The position numbers were made by a program, and so were the translations under genes. Shown one piece after another: positions 52,546-60,616 of a DNA stretch of 64,000 bases. Within the stretch, counting starts at the first letter, position 1. The number at the start of each line of letters is the position of its first letter. The DNA is from Achromobacter spanius. Lineage in GTDB: Bacteria; Pseudomonadota; Gammaproteobacteria; Burkholderiales; Burkholderiaceae_B. Where the stretch lies: positions 434,001 through 498,000 of the forward strand of contig NZ_CP025030.1 in NCBI RefSeq assembly GCF_002812705.1. The letters are read 5' to 3'. The notes beneath the pieces are model-generated. The model saw only the letters and a program-made list of their open reading frames with translations. It ran no database searches and was not told the origin of the DNA.

Positions 52546-52986
52546 ATGGACACCACGCGGCTGCGCGACGCCGGCATCAAAGCCACCTTCCCCCGCCTCA
52601 AGATTCTTGACCTCTTTTATCAGCACGCGAATCAGCACATGAGCGCGGCCGACATCTACCGCAACCTGCTTTCCGAGCGCAGCAATATCGGCCTGGCCAC
52701 GGTGTATCGCGTGATTACGCAACTTGAAGACGCCGGGCTGCTCAAACGAACGCAGCTTGACGCCCACACCACGGTGTTCGAACTTAACGACAAGGGACAC
52801 CACGACCATCTGGTCTGCACGCACTGCGGGCAGATCCTGGAGTCCAGCGACCCCGCCGTGGCGCAATTGGTGCGCAAGATCGCCAAGCAGAACGGCTTCC
52901 TGCTGGACTCCTACAGCCTGGTGCTCTACGGAAGCTGCGGCTGCAAACCCGGCGCGCCCGCCATTGCCCACGGAGAATTCGAATGA
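52546..52986 (+). CDS. fur: Fur-family metal-responsive repressor
   Basis: A 146-residue Fur-family regulator. The winged-helix part is AGIKATFPRLKILDLF through SNIGLATVYRVITQLEDAGL, and the metal domain has GHHDHLVCTHCGQILE plus a second CGC near residue 135, so both the regulatory His cluster and the structural CxxC zinc site are present. A GGAGAAA site precedes the ATG. I cannot tell from this window whether it is the main ferric uptake regulator or a second copy. Confidence 0.9.
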   Translation: MDTTRLRDAGIKATFPRLKILDLFYQHANQHMSAADIYRNLLSERSNIGLATVYRVITQLEDAGLLKRTQLDAHTTVFELNDKGHHDHLVCTHCGQILESSDPAVAQLVRKIAKQNGFLLDSYSLVLYGSCGCKPGAPAIAHGEFE

Positions 52987-53402
52987 ACCGCGACCACTTT
53001 TTCTTTCACGACCTATCCCGCTTTCCCATCGTGACCGCCAAGCACGGCGGCGCCCCCAAGGGCTATGCCGCCACCTGGATACGCGAAATGGAGATGCTGG
53101 TGGACAACCCGCAATCCTTCGTCATGGTGGTGCCGGACATGCGCCAGGAAGCCGGCCACGACGACCGCAAAGCCATGATCGAATGGCAGACGCTCAACAT
53201 GCCCCGCTTGAAAGCGCGTTGCCGCGCCTTCATCGCCGTGGAACGCGAACCGCAGGCGCTGGACAAGATCCGCAAGCGCGGCGAAAAAATGGCGCGCGCC
53301 TTCGGCATGCCGTTCCTGGCCGTGGCCACTCCCGCCGAAGCCTTGCAATGCGCGCGTGAGCTGCTGGGCCACAGCGGCCCAGGTGGATTTGTCGTGGACT
53401 GA
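52983..53402 (+). CDS. Conserved hypothetical protein coupled to fur
   Basis: A 139-residue soluble protein whose ATG overlaps the fur stop (ATGA), so it is translated with fur. It starts MNRDHFFFHDLSRFPIVTAK and contains REMEMLVDNPQSFVMVVPD and a charged helix (DKIRKRGEKMARAFGM). The strand-helix pattern is compatible with a SpoIIAA/STAS-like fold, but I do not recognise the family. There are no cysteines outside ARCRAF and LQCARE, and no export signal. An iron- or zinc-related role is inference from the coupling only. Confidence 0.7.
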   Translation: MNRDHFFFHDLSRFPIVTAKHGGAPKGYAATWIREMEMLVDNPQSFVMVVPDMRQEAGHDDRKAMIEWQTLNMPRLKARCRAFIAVEREPQALDKIRKRGEKMARAFGMPFLAVATPAEALQCARELLGHSGPGGFVVD

Positions 53403-53731
53403 TTTGCTGATTTAATGCCGGCTTACTGAGCGCGCCTTCGGGCGCGCTTTGCATTTCTGGCGCGCCGCCGATGTGTTGGTGGCGCGGCCGGCAACGCAGC
53501 CCAAGAGGTGACCCATGAGCCAGCCCATGAAGTGACCCATGAAGTGGCCATATCCCGGCGATTGCCGAAATTAGAATGCAATATTGATAATTTTGCGATT
53601 GTGGCAGAAGGTGTTGCTGGCATAAATTCCACGCTTGCGAAGGCCGTTTTCGATGCCATCCGCCCGCGCGCGCCGAACTTGCGGCTGCCAAGCACCTGGA
53701 CTCGACATTGAGATTTACGGCATCCACATCA
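53403..53731. other. Intergenic region with terminator and short repeats
   Basis: This 329-base gap holds the terminator of the fur operon at its left end. Near 53505-53545 the decamer TGACCCATGA recurs within a GAAGTGACCCATGA-type repeat (three imperfect copies). The rest becomes AT-rich before the LysR gene. No convincing coding frame or promoter hexamer pair was found. Confidence 0.5.
53429..53450 (+). terminator. Intrinsic terminator of the fur operon
   Basis: The perfect 8-base stem AGCGCGCC/GGCGCGCT with the stable TTCG tetraloop is followed by a short T run (TTT). It stands 26 bases after the stop of the hypothetical gene that follows fur. Confidence 0.8.
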
Positions 53732-54643
53732 ATGAAGCGATTCCACTTCGATAGCACAGCGCTTCGTTATTTCCTTACCGTCGTCGACACGGGATCCGTC
53801 AACGGCGCCGCCGCGAGGCTGAACGTCGTCAGTTCGGCCGTCAGCCGGCAGATCGCGGGTTTGGAACAACGCCTGCAGAACCAGTTGTTCGAGCGGCACC
53901 CCAAGGGCATGCGCGTCACCGAAGCGGGCCGCATCCTGGCCGACCACGCGCGCCGGGTGGAAGCCGACGCGGCGCGCACCTATGCCGAGATCGGCGGGCA
54001 CAATGGCCGCTACACGCAGACCGTGAAAATCGCCGGCGCCCATGGTGTCGCGGCCAATGCATTGCCACCGAAGTTTGCCGCGTTCCAGGCCCATCATCCC
54101 TGCGTGCGCTTTCACTTGACGGTGCTGGATGCCGGCCTGGTCACCGAGCGGGTGCGCTCGGCGCAGGCGGACATCGGGGTGACCTACAGCCATGCCGCCG
54201 AAAAAGACATCGCGGTGGTCTACGCCCGCCCTGCCGAGATCGTTGCCGTGATGCGGCCCGGCCATCCCCTGGCCGCCCATGGCACGGTGCACCTGACGCA
54301 ACTGTCGGCGTATCCGCTGGCGCTGCCCGAAGGCGGTAGCGCATTGCGGCGGCTGTTGGACACGGCGGCAAGCCTGTACAACACCACGCTGTCGCCGGCG
54401 TTCACGTCCAACTATCCCGAGGCCGTCTACCACTATGTGCTGGCCGGCAATGCCGTGAGCTTGTGTGCGCGACTGACCGCAGCTGCACAACTGAACGACG
54501 GCAAGCTCATCTGTCGCCCGGTCGATGATGCCCTGCTCAATGGCGGGCAAATCCAGGTCCAGACCCATGTGTCCCGGCCGCTGCCGGATGCCGCGCACCG
54601 CTTCCTGCGTTTCATGCGCAGCGACACGGCGGACCTGTTCTGA
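53732..54643 (+). CDS. LysR-family transcriptional regulator
   Basis: A 303-residue LysR regulator with the N-terminal winged helix (LRYFLTVVDTGSVNGAAARL, SSAVSRQIAGLEQRLQNQLF) and a periplasmic-binding-like effector domain from about 95 (VKIAGAHGVAANALPPKFAA). The ATG at 53732 (MKRFHFDSTALRYF) is preferred to an upstream TTG at 53708. No divergent target gene is present, so its regulon lies elsewhere. Confidence 0.92.
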   Translation: MKRFHFDSTALRYFLTVVDTGSVNGAAARLNVVSSAVSRQIAGLEQRLQNQLFERHPKGMRVTEAGRILADHARRVEADAARTYAEIGGHNGRYTQTVKIAGAHGVAANALPPKFAAFQAHHPCVRFHLTVLDAGLVTERVRSAQADIGVTYSHAAEKDIAVVYARPAEIVAVMRPGHPLAAHGTVHLTQLSAYPLALPEGGSALRRLLDTAASLYNTTLSPAFTSNYPEAVYHYVLAGNAVSLCARLTAAAQLNDGKLICRPVDDALLNGGQIQVQTHVSRPLPDAAHRFLRFMRSDTADLF

Positions 54644-54855
54644 CCGCTTGAGCGAGGTTGCTCCCCGGCGATCCCGGAGCGGCCTCGGCGCAGGCCGGTG
54701 CCGGGACGCCTGGGCCTTGCGTTGCCAAAACAAGAACGTGCCAGTGAAAAATGATCAATTGTTAAATTTGTAATGCATATTTACATTTGACGCGGGTTTA
54801 TCACCAGATCACGGCGGCGGCCTGATGGCCGGCCACCCTTGCAGGAGCCTCGCGC

Positions 54856-56466
54856 ATGTTTAAGAACCTGAAAATTCGAACCGGACTGTTTGCCGTCCTG
54901 ACTCTCTTTGTCCTGGCCCTGGCGGGCGCCACCACCATGGGCTGGTCTTTTGCCAAAGCGGCCGACGACGCCGTCGACGACTTGAACCGGGTGTCCACGG
55001 AACAGACCCGTCCGCTCTACGAGACCCAGGTGCTGCTGCTGCGCACCCGCATCACGCTTGTAGCCGCCTTCCTGGATGTGCAGGCCGGCCGCGCGTCCCA
55101 GGCGCAAGCCAGCGTGGACCAGGCCGCCAAGTTCCTGGGCGACGCACGCCAGCGTTATGCCGTCTTTCAGCAGGTGCCCAAACTGTCTGACGCCGCCCGA
55201 AAAATGACGGCGGACCTGGACGGCGTGTTCGACGCTTATGTGCGCAGCATCGATGCGCTGGCGGAAGCGCTACAGAAGCAGTCCGCCGACAACTACGTCA
55301 ACGCCGTGGCGCAGGCCCGTACCGCCGATGCCCAATTTGAACAGCGGATCAGTGCGCTCCTGAACCACACCGAACGCCGCGCCATCGAGATCAATGACGC
55401 CTCGGACCGGCGCTACCTGCAAGCCGAAACCGCCGCGATCATCATGTTGGGCCTGGCCCTGATCCTGGCGATTGGGTGCTGGCGGTTCATCAGCCGCCAG
55501 GTGCTGTCGCCGCTGAAAGACGCCGCCGTGCACTTTGACCGCATCGCCTCGGGCGACCTGACGCATCGCGTGGCCGCCGGGGCAGACAACGAGATCGGCG
55601 TGTTGTTCGCGGCCTTGAAGCGCATGCAGGAAAGCCTGACGCGCACCGTGGCCGAAATCCGCCGCAGCGTGAATGAAATCAACACCGGCTCGGCCGAGAT
55701 CGCATCGGGCAACACCAATCTGTCTTCGCGCACGGAAGAGCAGGCCGCATCGCTGGAAGAAACCGCCGCCAGCATGGAAGAGCTGGCCACCGCCGTGAAG
55801 CAGAACACCGCACACGCCCACCAGGCCAACGCGCTGGCCGCCGAGAGCCGGAGCGTGGCCATGCGTGGCGGCGAAGCGGTGAATCAGGTGGTGCAAACCA
55901 TGTCCCGCATCTCGGACAGTTCGCGCCGCATCGCGGAGATCGTCTCCGTTATCGACGGCATCGCGTTTCAGACCAACATCCTGGCCCTGAACGCGGCGGT
56001 GGAAGCCGCCCGGGCCGGCGAGCAAGGCAAGGGCTTCGCAGTGGTGGCGGGCGAGGTGCGGTCGCTGGCGCAACGCAGCGCGCAAGCCGCGCGCGAGGTC
56101 AAGGACCTGATCGAGCAATCCACGGGCAACGTGGACAGCGGCGCCGAGCAAGTGCGCCAAGCCGGTGAAACCATGCAGGAGATTGTCTCGTCGGTGCAGC
56201 GCGTGACCCAGATCATGGCTGAAATCACGGAAGCGTCGACGGAGCAGTCGCTGGGCATCGACCAGATCAACCGTGCCGTCACGCAGATGGACGACGTCAC
56301 CCAACAGAATGCCGCGCTGGTGGAGGAAGCCGCCGCCGCGGCCTCGTCGCTGGAAGACCAGGCCAAACGCCTGGCCGCAACCGCCGCGTTCTTCAAGGTG
56401 CCCGCCGAAACCATTATCGACGTCACGCCGCAGCCAGTTGCGTTAAACCGCGCCTACGCAAGCTGA
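54856..56466 (+). CDS. Methyl-accepting chemotaxis protein (Tar-type)
   Basis: A 536-residue chemoreceptor: membrane helix 1 (about 12-32), a four-helix-bundle periplasmic sensor (about 35-190), membrane helix 2 (about 195-213), HAMP, and a cytoplasmic hairpin whose tip reads IAFQTNILALNAAVEAARAG (about 369-388). The C-terminus (NRAYAS) lacks the CheR-binding pentapeptide. The ligand is unknown. An AT-rich stretch (54740-54790) upstream probably holds the promoter, but no clear sigma hexamers were picked out. Confidence 0.94.
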   Translation: MFKNLKIRTGLFAVLTLFVLALAGATTMGWSFAKAADDAVDDLNRVSTEQTRPLYETQVLLLRTRITLVAAFLDVQAGRASQAQASVDQAAKFLGDARQRYAVFQQVPKLSDAARKMTADLDGVFDAYVRSIDALAEALQKQSADNYVNAVAQARTADAQFEQRISALLNHTERRAIEINDASDRRYLQAETAAIIMLGLALILAIGCWRFISRQVLSPLKDAAVHFDRIASGDLTHRVAAGADNEIGVLFAALKRMQESLTRTVAEIRRSVNEINTGSAEIASGNTNLSSRTEEQAASLEETAASMEELATAVKQNTAHAHQANALAAESRSVAMRGGEAVNQVVQTMSRISDSSRRIAEIVSVIDGIAFQTNILALNAAVEAARAGEQGKGFAVVAGEVRSLAQRSAQAAREVKDLIEQSTGNVDSGAEQVRQAGETMQEIVSSVQRVTQIMAEITEASTEQSLGIDQINRAVTQMDDVTQQNAALVEEAAAAASSLEDQAKRLAATAAFFKVPAETIIDVTPQPVALNRAYAS

Positions 56467-56614
56467 GACTCAGTGACGATTTCATACTTTCGTATTAATA
56501 CGTACGTCCCAGGGCGGATGTCGGCTTAAGAGTTGGCCCGGCAGGCCGTTGTCTAAGGGTAAGGTGCCGCGACTCCGCGGCGCCCCCGCCAACCGACGAT
56601 GAGCCGCCCGCCGC

Positions 56615-56902
56615 ATGAATCGCGCACTTGCCTGTATTTTTTGCCATTCGACGCTGGCACAGGGCGCGCCGCTGCTTGAAAAGAACGGCGCCGCCATCTG
56701 CAAAAACTGCGTGGACCAATTCTCGGAACGTTTTACTGAACGAGCGTGGGTCATGGCGGCCACGCTGGAAGAACAGCTGGATGTGCTGCTGGAAGAAAGC
56801 AGGCGCGCGTTGGCGCAAAGTGAATCGCTGTCCGAACGCGCCCGCAGTTGCGGATTAAGCCTGCACGCCTTGTCGGGTGCGGCGACTCGCACACCGTCCT
56901 GA
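56615..56902 (+). CDS. Orphan ClpX-type C4 zinc-finger protein
   Basis: A 95-residue protein whose first 35 residues copy the ClpX zinc-binding domain pattern: CIFCHSTLAQGAPLLEKNG then ICKNCVDQF, two CxxC pairs with ClpX-like spacing and the trailing CVDqF. A helix rich in Glu and Arg (AATLEEQLDVLLEESRRALA) follows, and there is no AAA+ domain. ClpX uses this domain for dimerisation and for docking substrates and adaptors. The stand-alone copy could be an adaptor or decoy, which is inference. It stands 148 bases after the chemoreceptor. Confidence 0.75.
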   Translation: MNRALACIFCHSTLAQGAPLLEKNGAAICKNCVDQFSERFTERAWVMAATLEEQLDVLLEESRRALAQSESLSERARSCGLSLHALSGAATRTPS

Positions 56903-57239
56903 AAGGCGAAACGGGGACATATGGAAATTCGAAATATAGGCACTTCCACAGCCCTTCTTTACGGCTTTGAACGTGTCAGCAATCCGTAAGATTGTTTCGC
57001 ACCTCGCAAAAGGCAAGCTTCCCCAGCGTGATTGACAAGCTCATTCACCGCATTCCAGTTATCCCCAGATTGAAAATAATCGACTGGTTTGTGAGCCCGA
57101 TCAGCACCGCGCCGTCATTTTTTTGCCGCGTGCCGTCTTACTCAATTCATTTTCCGATTTATTTTCTCTTCGTCTGCGACATGGCTATTGAAGACTTGCG
57201 CCATTACGCCGTCTTCCGTGTATCTACTGAATAGCGAAA
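56903..57239. other. AT-richer leader region of the first autotransporter
   Basis: This 337-base gap has no supportable gene. A TTGACA hexamer occurs at 57032-57037 but no good -10 lies 16-18 bases downstream. The T-rich stretch around 57116-57170 and low GC compared with the flanks suggest an upstream regulatory region. No inverted repeat of note was found. Confidence 0.45.
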
Positions 57240-60200
57240 ATGCCTCCTTACCAACTGAAAAAACGGGCGATTGTTCTTGCGTTGCAAGCGCTTGGCCTGA
57301 CCGGCGCCTGCACGCTAAGCCTGGTTGCCGCTTCGCCGGCGGCCGCGCAGAACATTACATGGAACGGCACGCAAAGCAGTGATTGGCAAGACCCGCTGAA
57401 TTGGTCGTCGGCATCGCTTCCCGGCACCACCGGTTATCTATTCATCAATAGCGTGACGCCTAACGCCCCCATTATTGACAACAGCATTGCACAGGCAGGC
57501 ATCGTATTTCTTGGTGCCATCGGCGGGCCATCGCTCACCCTGCAAAATGGCGGACAGCTGACCAGCGGCACCGCCATTATCGGCAACTCCACCAATGGTT
57601 TTACGGCCGGCGTTTCCGGACTTGAATCCGCCACGGCCACCGTTAATGGCGTTGGCTCCCAATGGAACGCGGAATCGTTAAACGTTGGCTTTTATGGCAC
57701 GGGCACGCTGAACATTACGGGCGGCGCCAAAGCCATCGCATCCACCACTGTTTCGCTGGGATCCCACGTGGGATCCCACGGCACGCTGAATATCGTGGGT
57801 TCCGGTAGCGCGTTGACGTCCGGGCAGCTCACCGTCAGCGACAGCGGCGTCAGCCTCGTCAGGATTTCCAATCACGGCACGGCGCAGGCTACCGGCTTGC
57901 TGGTTGGCAATAGCGCGGGCTCGCAAGGCACTGTCGAAATCACTGGCCCGGGGGCTTCACTGACAACCAGCGAAAGCATGACGATTGGCTCCCGTGGTAC
58001 GGGCACGGTAGACATCAAAGGTGGCGCCTCGGCCACGTCCGGGAACCGAACCGATGTGGGGCAAGAGGCAGGTGGTATTGGCAAGCTATTGGTTTCCGGC
58101 ACCGGCAGCCAGTTTTCAACGTTAAACCATTGGATTTCCCTTGGCTACAACGCAGGATCAAAGGGCGAATTGATCGCGACCGACGGCGCGCTGGTCGATG
58201 CGCTTCAGATTATCGCGGGGTTCAACGCATCAACCGAAGGCATCATCATCGCCGATGGCCCGCAAACCAGGCTCAGAACCTCCAGCGTCTTCCTGGTTGG
58301 CTATAACGGCGATGGCACCGCCACCGTGTCCAACGGCGCCACCATCGAAACGGCGAACCGACTCCGGATCGCCGATGCCACGGGCTCGACCGGCACCGTG
58401 AATATCGGCGCGGCCGCGGGCAATGCCCCCGCGGCGCCAGGTGTGGTGCAGGCGGCGCAGGGCGTGCGCTTTGGCAACGGGACCGGCAAGCTGGTCTTCA
58501 ACCATTCCAGCTCGAACTACACCTTTGCCCCCGCCATCAGCTCCTTGTCGCCAGGCATGGGCACCATCGATCTGCTGGCGGGAACGACCATATTGACGGG
58601 CGATTCCAGCGCTTTCAGCGGGCAGACCAACGTGCTGGGCGGCGCCTTGACGGTGAACGGCAGCTTGGGCGGCTCCCTGAACGTGGCCAGCGGCGCCTCT
58701 CTGCACGGCGTGGGCCAGGTCGGCACGACCACGCTGCAAAGCGGCGCCACCCTGGCGCCGGGCAAAGTCGGCGGCACGCTGAATGTGGCCGGAAACCTGA
58801 CGTTCTCGCCGGGTTCGGTCTACCAGGTGGCGGCCGATCCGCAATCGTCGACAAGCAGCCGTGTGGTGGTCAGCGGTACGGCGAATCTGGCGGGGTCGGC
58901 GGTTCACATCGGGCCGGACGGCGGGTTCCAGGCGCAACAGCAATACACCATTCTTAGCGCGGGCACGATCAATGGGCAGTTCGGCAGCGTATCGTCCAAC
59001 TACGCTTATCTGGACCCCACCTTGCGCTACGACGCCCAGAACGTGGTGATGCAGCTTAGCCGCAAGCAGGTGCCCGGAGGCCCGGGTTCCCGCCCCATCA
59101 CCTTTGCCGACGCGGCGCAAACCGGCAACCAGCGATCCGTGGCCAACGCCCTGGACAGCCTGCCCGCCGGCAATCCGCTGCACGACTACATCCTGACGCT
59201 GCCCGAAGGCGAGACGGCCGCAGCCTTCAACAGCTTGTCTGGCGAAGCGCATGCCAGCGTTACGTCCAGCCTCACAGGCTTCAACAACACGGTGCGTACC
59301 GTGCCCCTGGCCTACCTGCGCGCCAATCTGGGCGCGGGCATGCGGGCGGGCGCTCCCACGGCGCAAGCCGGTGGCACCCTGCCCGCTTCCGCCTTGCCCT
59401 CCTCTAACGCGCAGCCCGCCTGGGCCGAAGTCATCGGCAATTGGCAGACCTTGAAAGGCAACAGCGACGCCGGACAAGTCCGCCAGAAGACAGGCGGCGT
59501 CTTCGCCGGCGTCGACCATGCCTTAAGCGGCGGCTGGCGACTGGGTGGCGCCGTGGGATTCACCGACAGCAACATTCAAGTGGACGACCGTTCGTCCCAG
59601 GCGGACGTTGCCGGCTACAGCGCGGCGCTGTTTGGCGGCAGAGTGTTTGAAGTCGGCCCCGGCAAGTTGAACCTGATGGCCGGTACCTCCTACACCTGGC
59701 ACGACATTTCCACCGAACGCCACGCCAGCGTCTCGGGCGTGTCCCAGGCGCTGACCGCCGACTATGGCGCCAGCACCACCCAGTTGTTCGGCGAGCTGGG
59801 CTACGCCTTGCCCGTGTCGGAGCGCGTCAGTATCGAGCCCTTCGTCGGCCTGGCCTGGAGCGATACGCGCACCCGCGGCTTCTCGGAGTCCGGCGGTTCC
59901 GCCGCATTGCGCGGACAGAAGGACAGCAACAAACAAACCACCAGCACGCTGGGCTTGCGCGCGTTGACGGACTTTGCGGTGGGCCAGACCGAAGGCCGCC
60001 TGCAGGCAACCTTGGGCTGGCGGCACGCTTTTGGCGACGTGCAGTCTCAGACCATCATGTCCTTCGATGGCGGCCAGGCCTTCAGCGTGGCAGGCGCGCC
60101 CATCGCACGCGACGCCGCGATGGCTGAGCTTGGCGTCGAAACCGCGATCACCAGGAATGCCACCATTGGGCTGACCTACAGCGGCCAATTCGGCGGCGGC

Positions 60201-60245
60201 AACCGCGAAAACGCGGGTTCCCTGCATATGACCTGGCGGTATTGA
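57240..60245 (+). CDS. Type Va autotransporter with T5SS/PEP-CTERM-type passenger repeats
   Basis: A 1001-residue autotransporter. The signal peptide ends near AAAQN (about 36). The passenger (about 37-720) is a beta-helix built from repeats of the T5SS/PEP-CTERM-associated type: VGFYGTGTLNITGGAKA, IGSRGTGTVDIKGGASA and VGYNGDGTATVSNGATI recur. The C-terminal barrel (about 728-1001) ends in MTWRY, with the aromatic last residue BAM recognises. A 12-base tandem duplication (57761-57784 region, GSHVGSHG) looks recent. No RGD or protease triad was noticed. Adhesion or biofilm function is likely but unproven. Confidence 0.92.
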   Translation: MPPYQLKKRAIVLALQALGLTGACTLSLVAASPAAAQNITWNGTQSSDWQDPLNWSSASLPGTTGYLFINSVTPNAPIIDNSIAQAGIVFLGAIGGPSLTLQNGGQLTSGTAIIGNSTNGFTAGVSGLESATATVNGVGSQWNAESLNVGFYGTGTLNITGGAKAIASTTVSLGSHVGSHGTLNIVGSGSALTSGQLTVSDSGVSLVRISNHGTAQATGLLVGNSAGSQGTVEITGPGASLTTSESMTIGSRGTGTVDIKGGASATSGNRTDVGQEAGGIGKLLVSGTGSQFSTLNHWISLGYNAGSKGELIATDGALVDALQIIAGFNASTEGIIIADGPQTRLRTSSVFLVGYNGDGTATVSNGATIETANRLRIADATGSTGTVNIGAAAGNAPAAPGVVQAAQGVRFGNGTGKLVFNHSSSNYTFAPAISSLSPGMGTIDLLAGTTILTGDSSAFSGQTNVLGGALTVNGSLGGSLNVASGASLHGVGQVGTTTLQSGATLAPGKVGGTLNVAGNLTFSPGSVYQVAADPQSSTSSRVVVSGTANLAGSAVHIGPDGGFQAQQQYTILSAGTINGQFGSVSSNYAYLDPTLRYDAQNVVMQLSRKQVPGGPGSRPITFADAAQTGNQRSVANALDSLPAGNPLHDYILTLPEGETAAAFNSLSGEAHASVTSSLTGFNNTVRTVPLAYLRANLGAGMRAGAPTAQAGGTLPASALPSSNAQPAWAEVIGNWQTLKGNSDAGQVRQKTGGVFAGVDHALSGGWRLGGAVGFTDSNIQVDDRSSQADVAGYSAALFGGRVFEVGPGKLNLMAGTSYTWHDISTERHASVSGVSQALTADYGASTTQLFGELGYALPVSERVSIEPFVGLAWSDTRTRGFSESGGSAALRGQKDSNKQTTSTLGLRALTDFAVGQTEGRLQATLGWRHAFGDVQSQTIMSFDGGQAFSVAGAPIARDAAMAELGVETAITRNATIGLTYSGQFGGGNRENAGSLHMTWRY

Positions 60246-60616
60246 CAAGCCATCCCCGCATTCAGGGCACCGAATGCGGGGAGGTGAAATCTGGCGTCGC
60301 GTGCGTCAAAATATTTCAGTGCGAGTTTGTCTTTCAATAATAATTAATGTTTCAACTCGCACGATTTATATAGCTCGGATGGTATCCATCACTGATTAAT
60401 TAATACTACGGTTGGTATCCATACCGCCATAGGTTTTTAATCAGGATGGTATCCCTGCATTAATTCTTGGTTATATAAAAAAACTGGTATAAATTGCGTC
60501 CTTTTTTTCGATAGCCCATTGGATTCAAGCAGATCGGCTTGTTACGTAGCAATACGTTTAAAGCAATCCAGCAATGTTTGAACCTCGGATTATTAATCGA
60601 GATAAAGGACGCAGTT
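60246..60616 (+). promoter_or_regulatory. Regulatory region of the second autotransporter with direct and inverted repeats
   Basis: This 371-base, strongly AT-rich gap separates the two autotransporters. A 10-base stem (CCCCGCATTC/GAATGCGGGG, 60251-60278 area) follows the first gene with no T run. The inverted pair GTGCGAGTT ... AACTCGCAC lies near 60320-60364. Three direct copies of GG[AT]TGGTATCC stand at 60377-60387, 60410-60420 and 60444-60454, 33 and 34 bases apart, about three helical turns. An extended -10 (TGGTATAAAT) lies near 60485-60494. The repeats look like sites for a regulator bound on one face of the helix. Confidence 0.7.
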
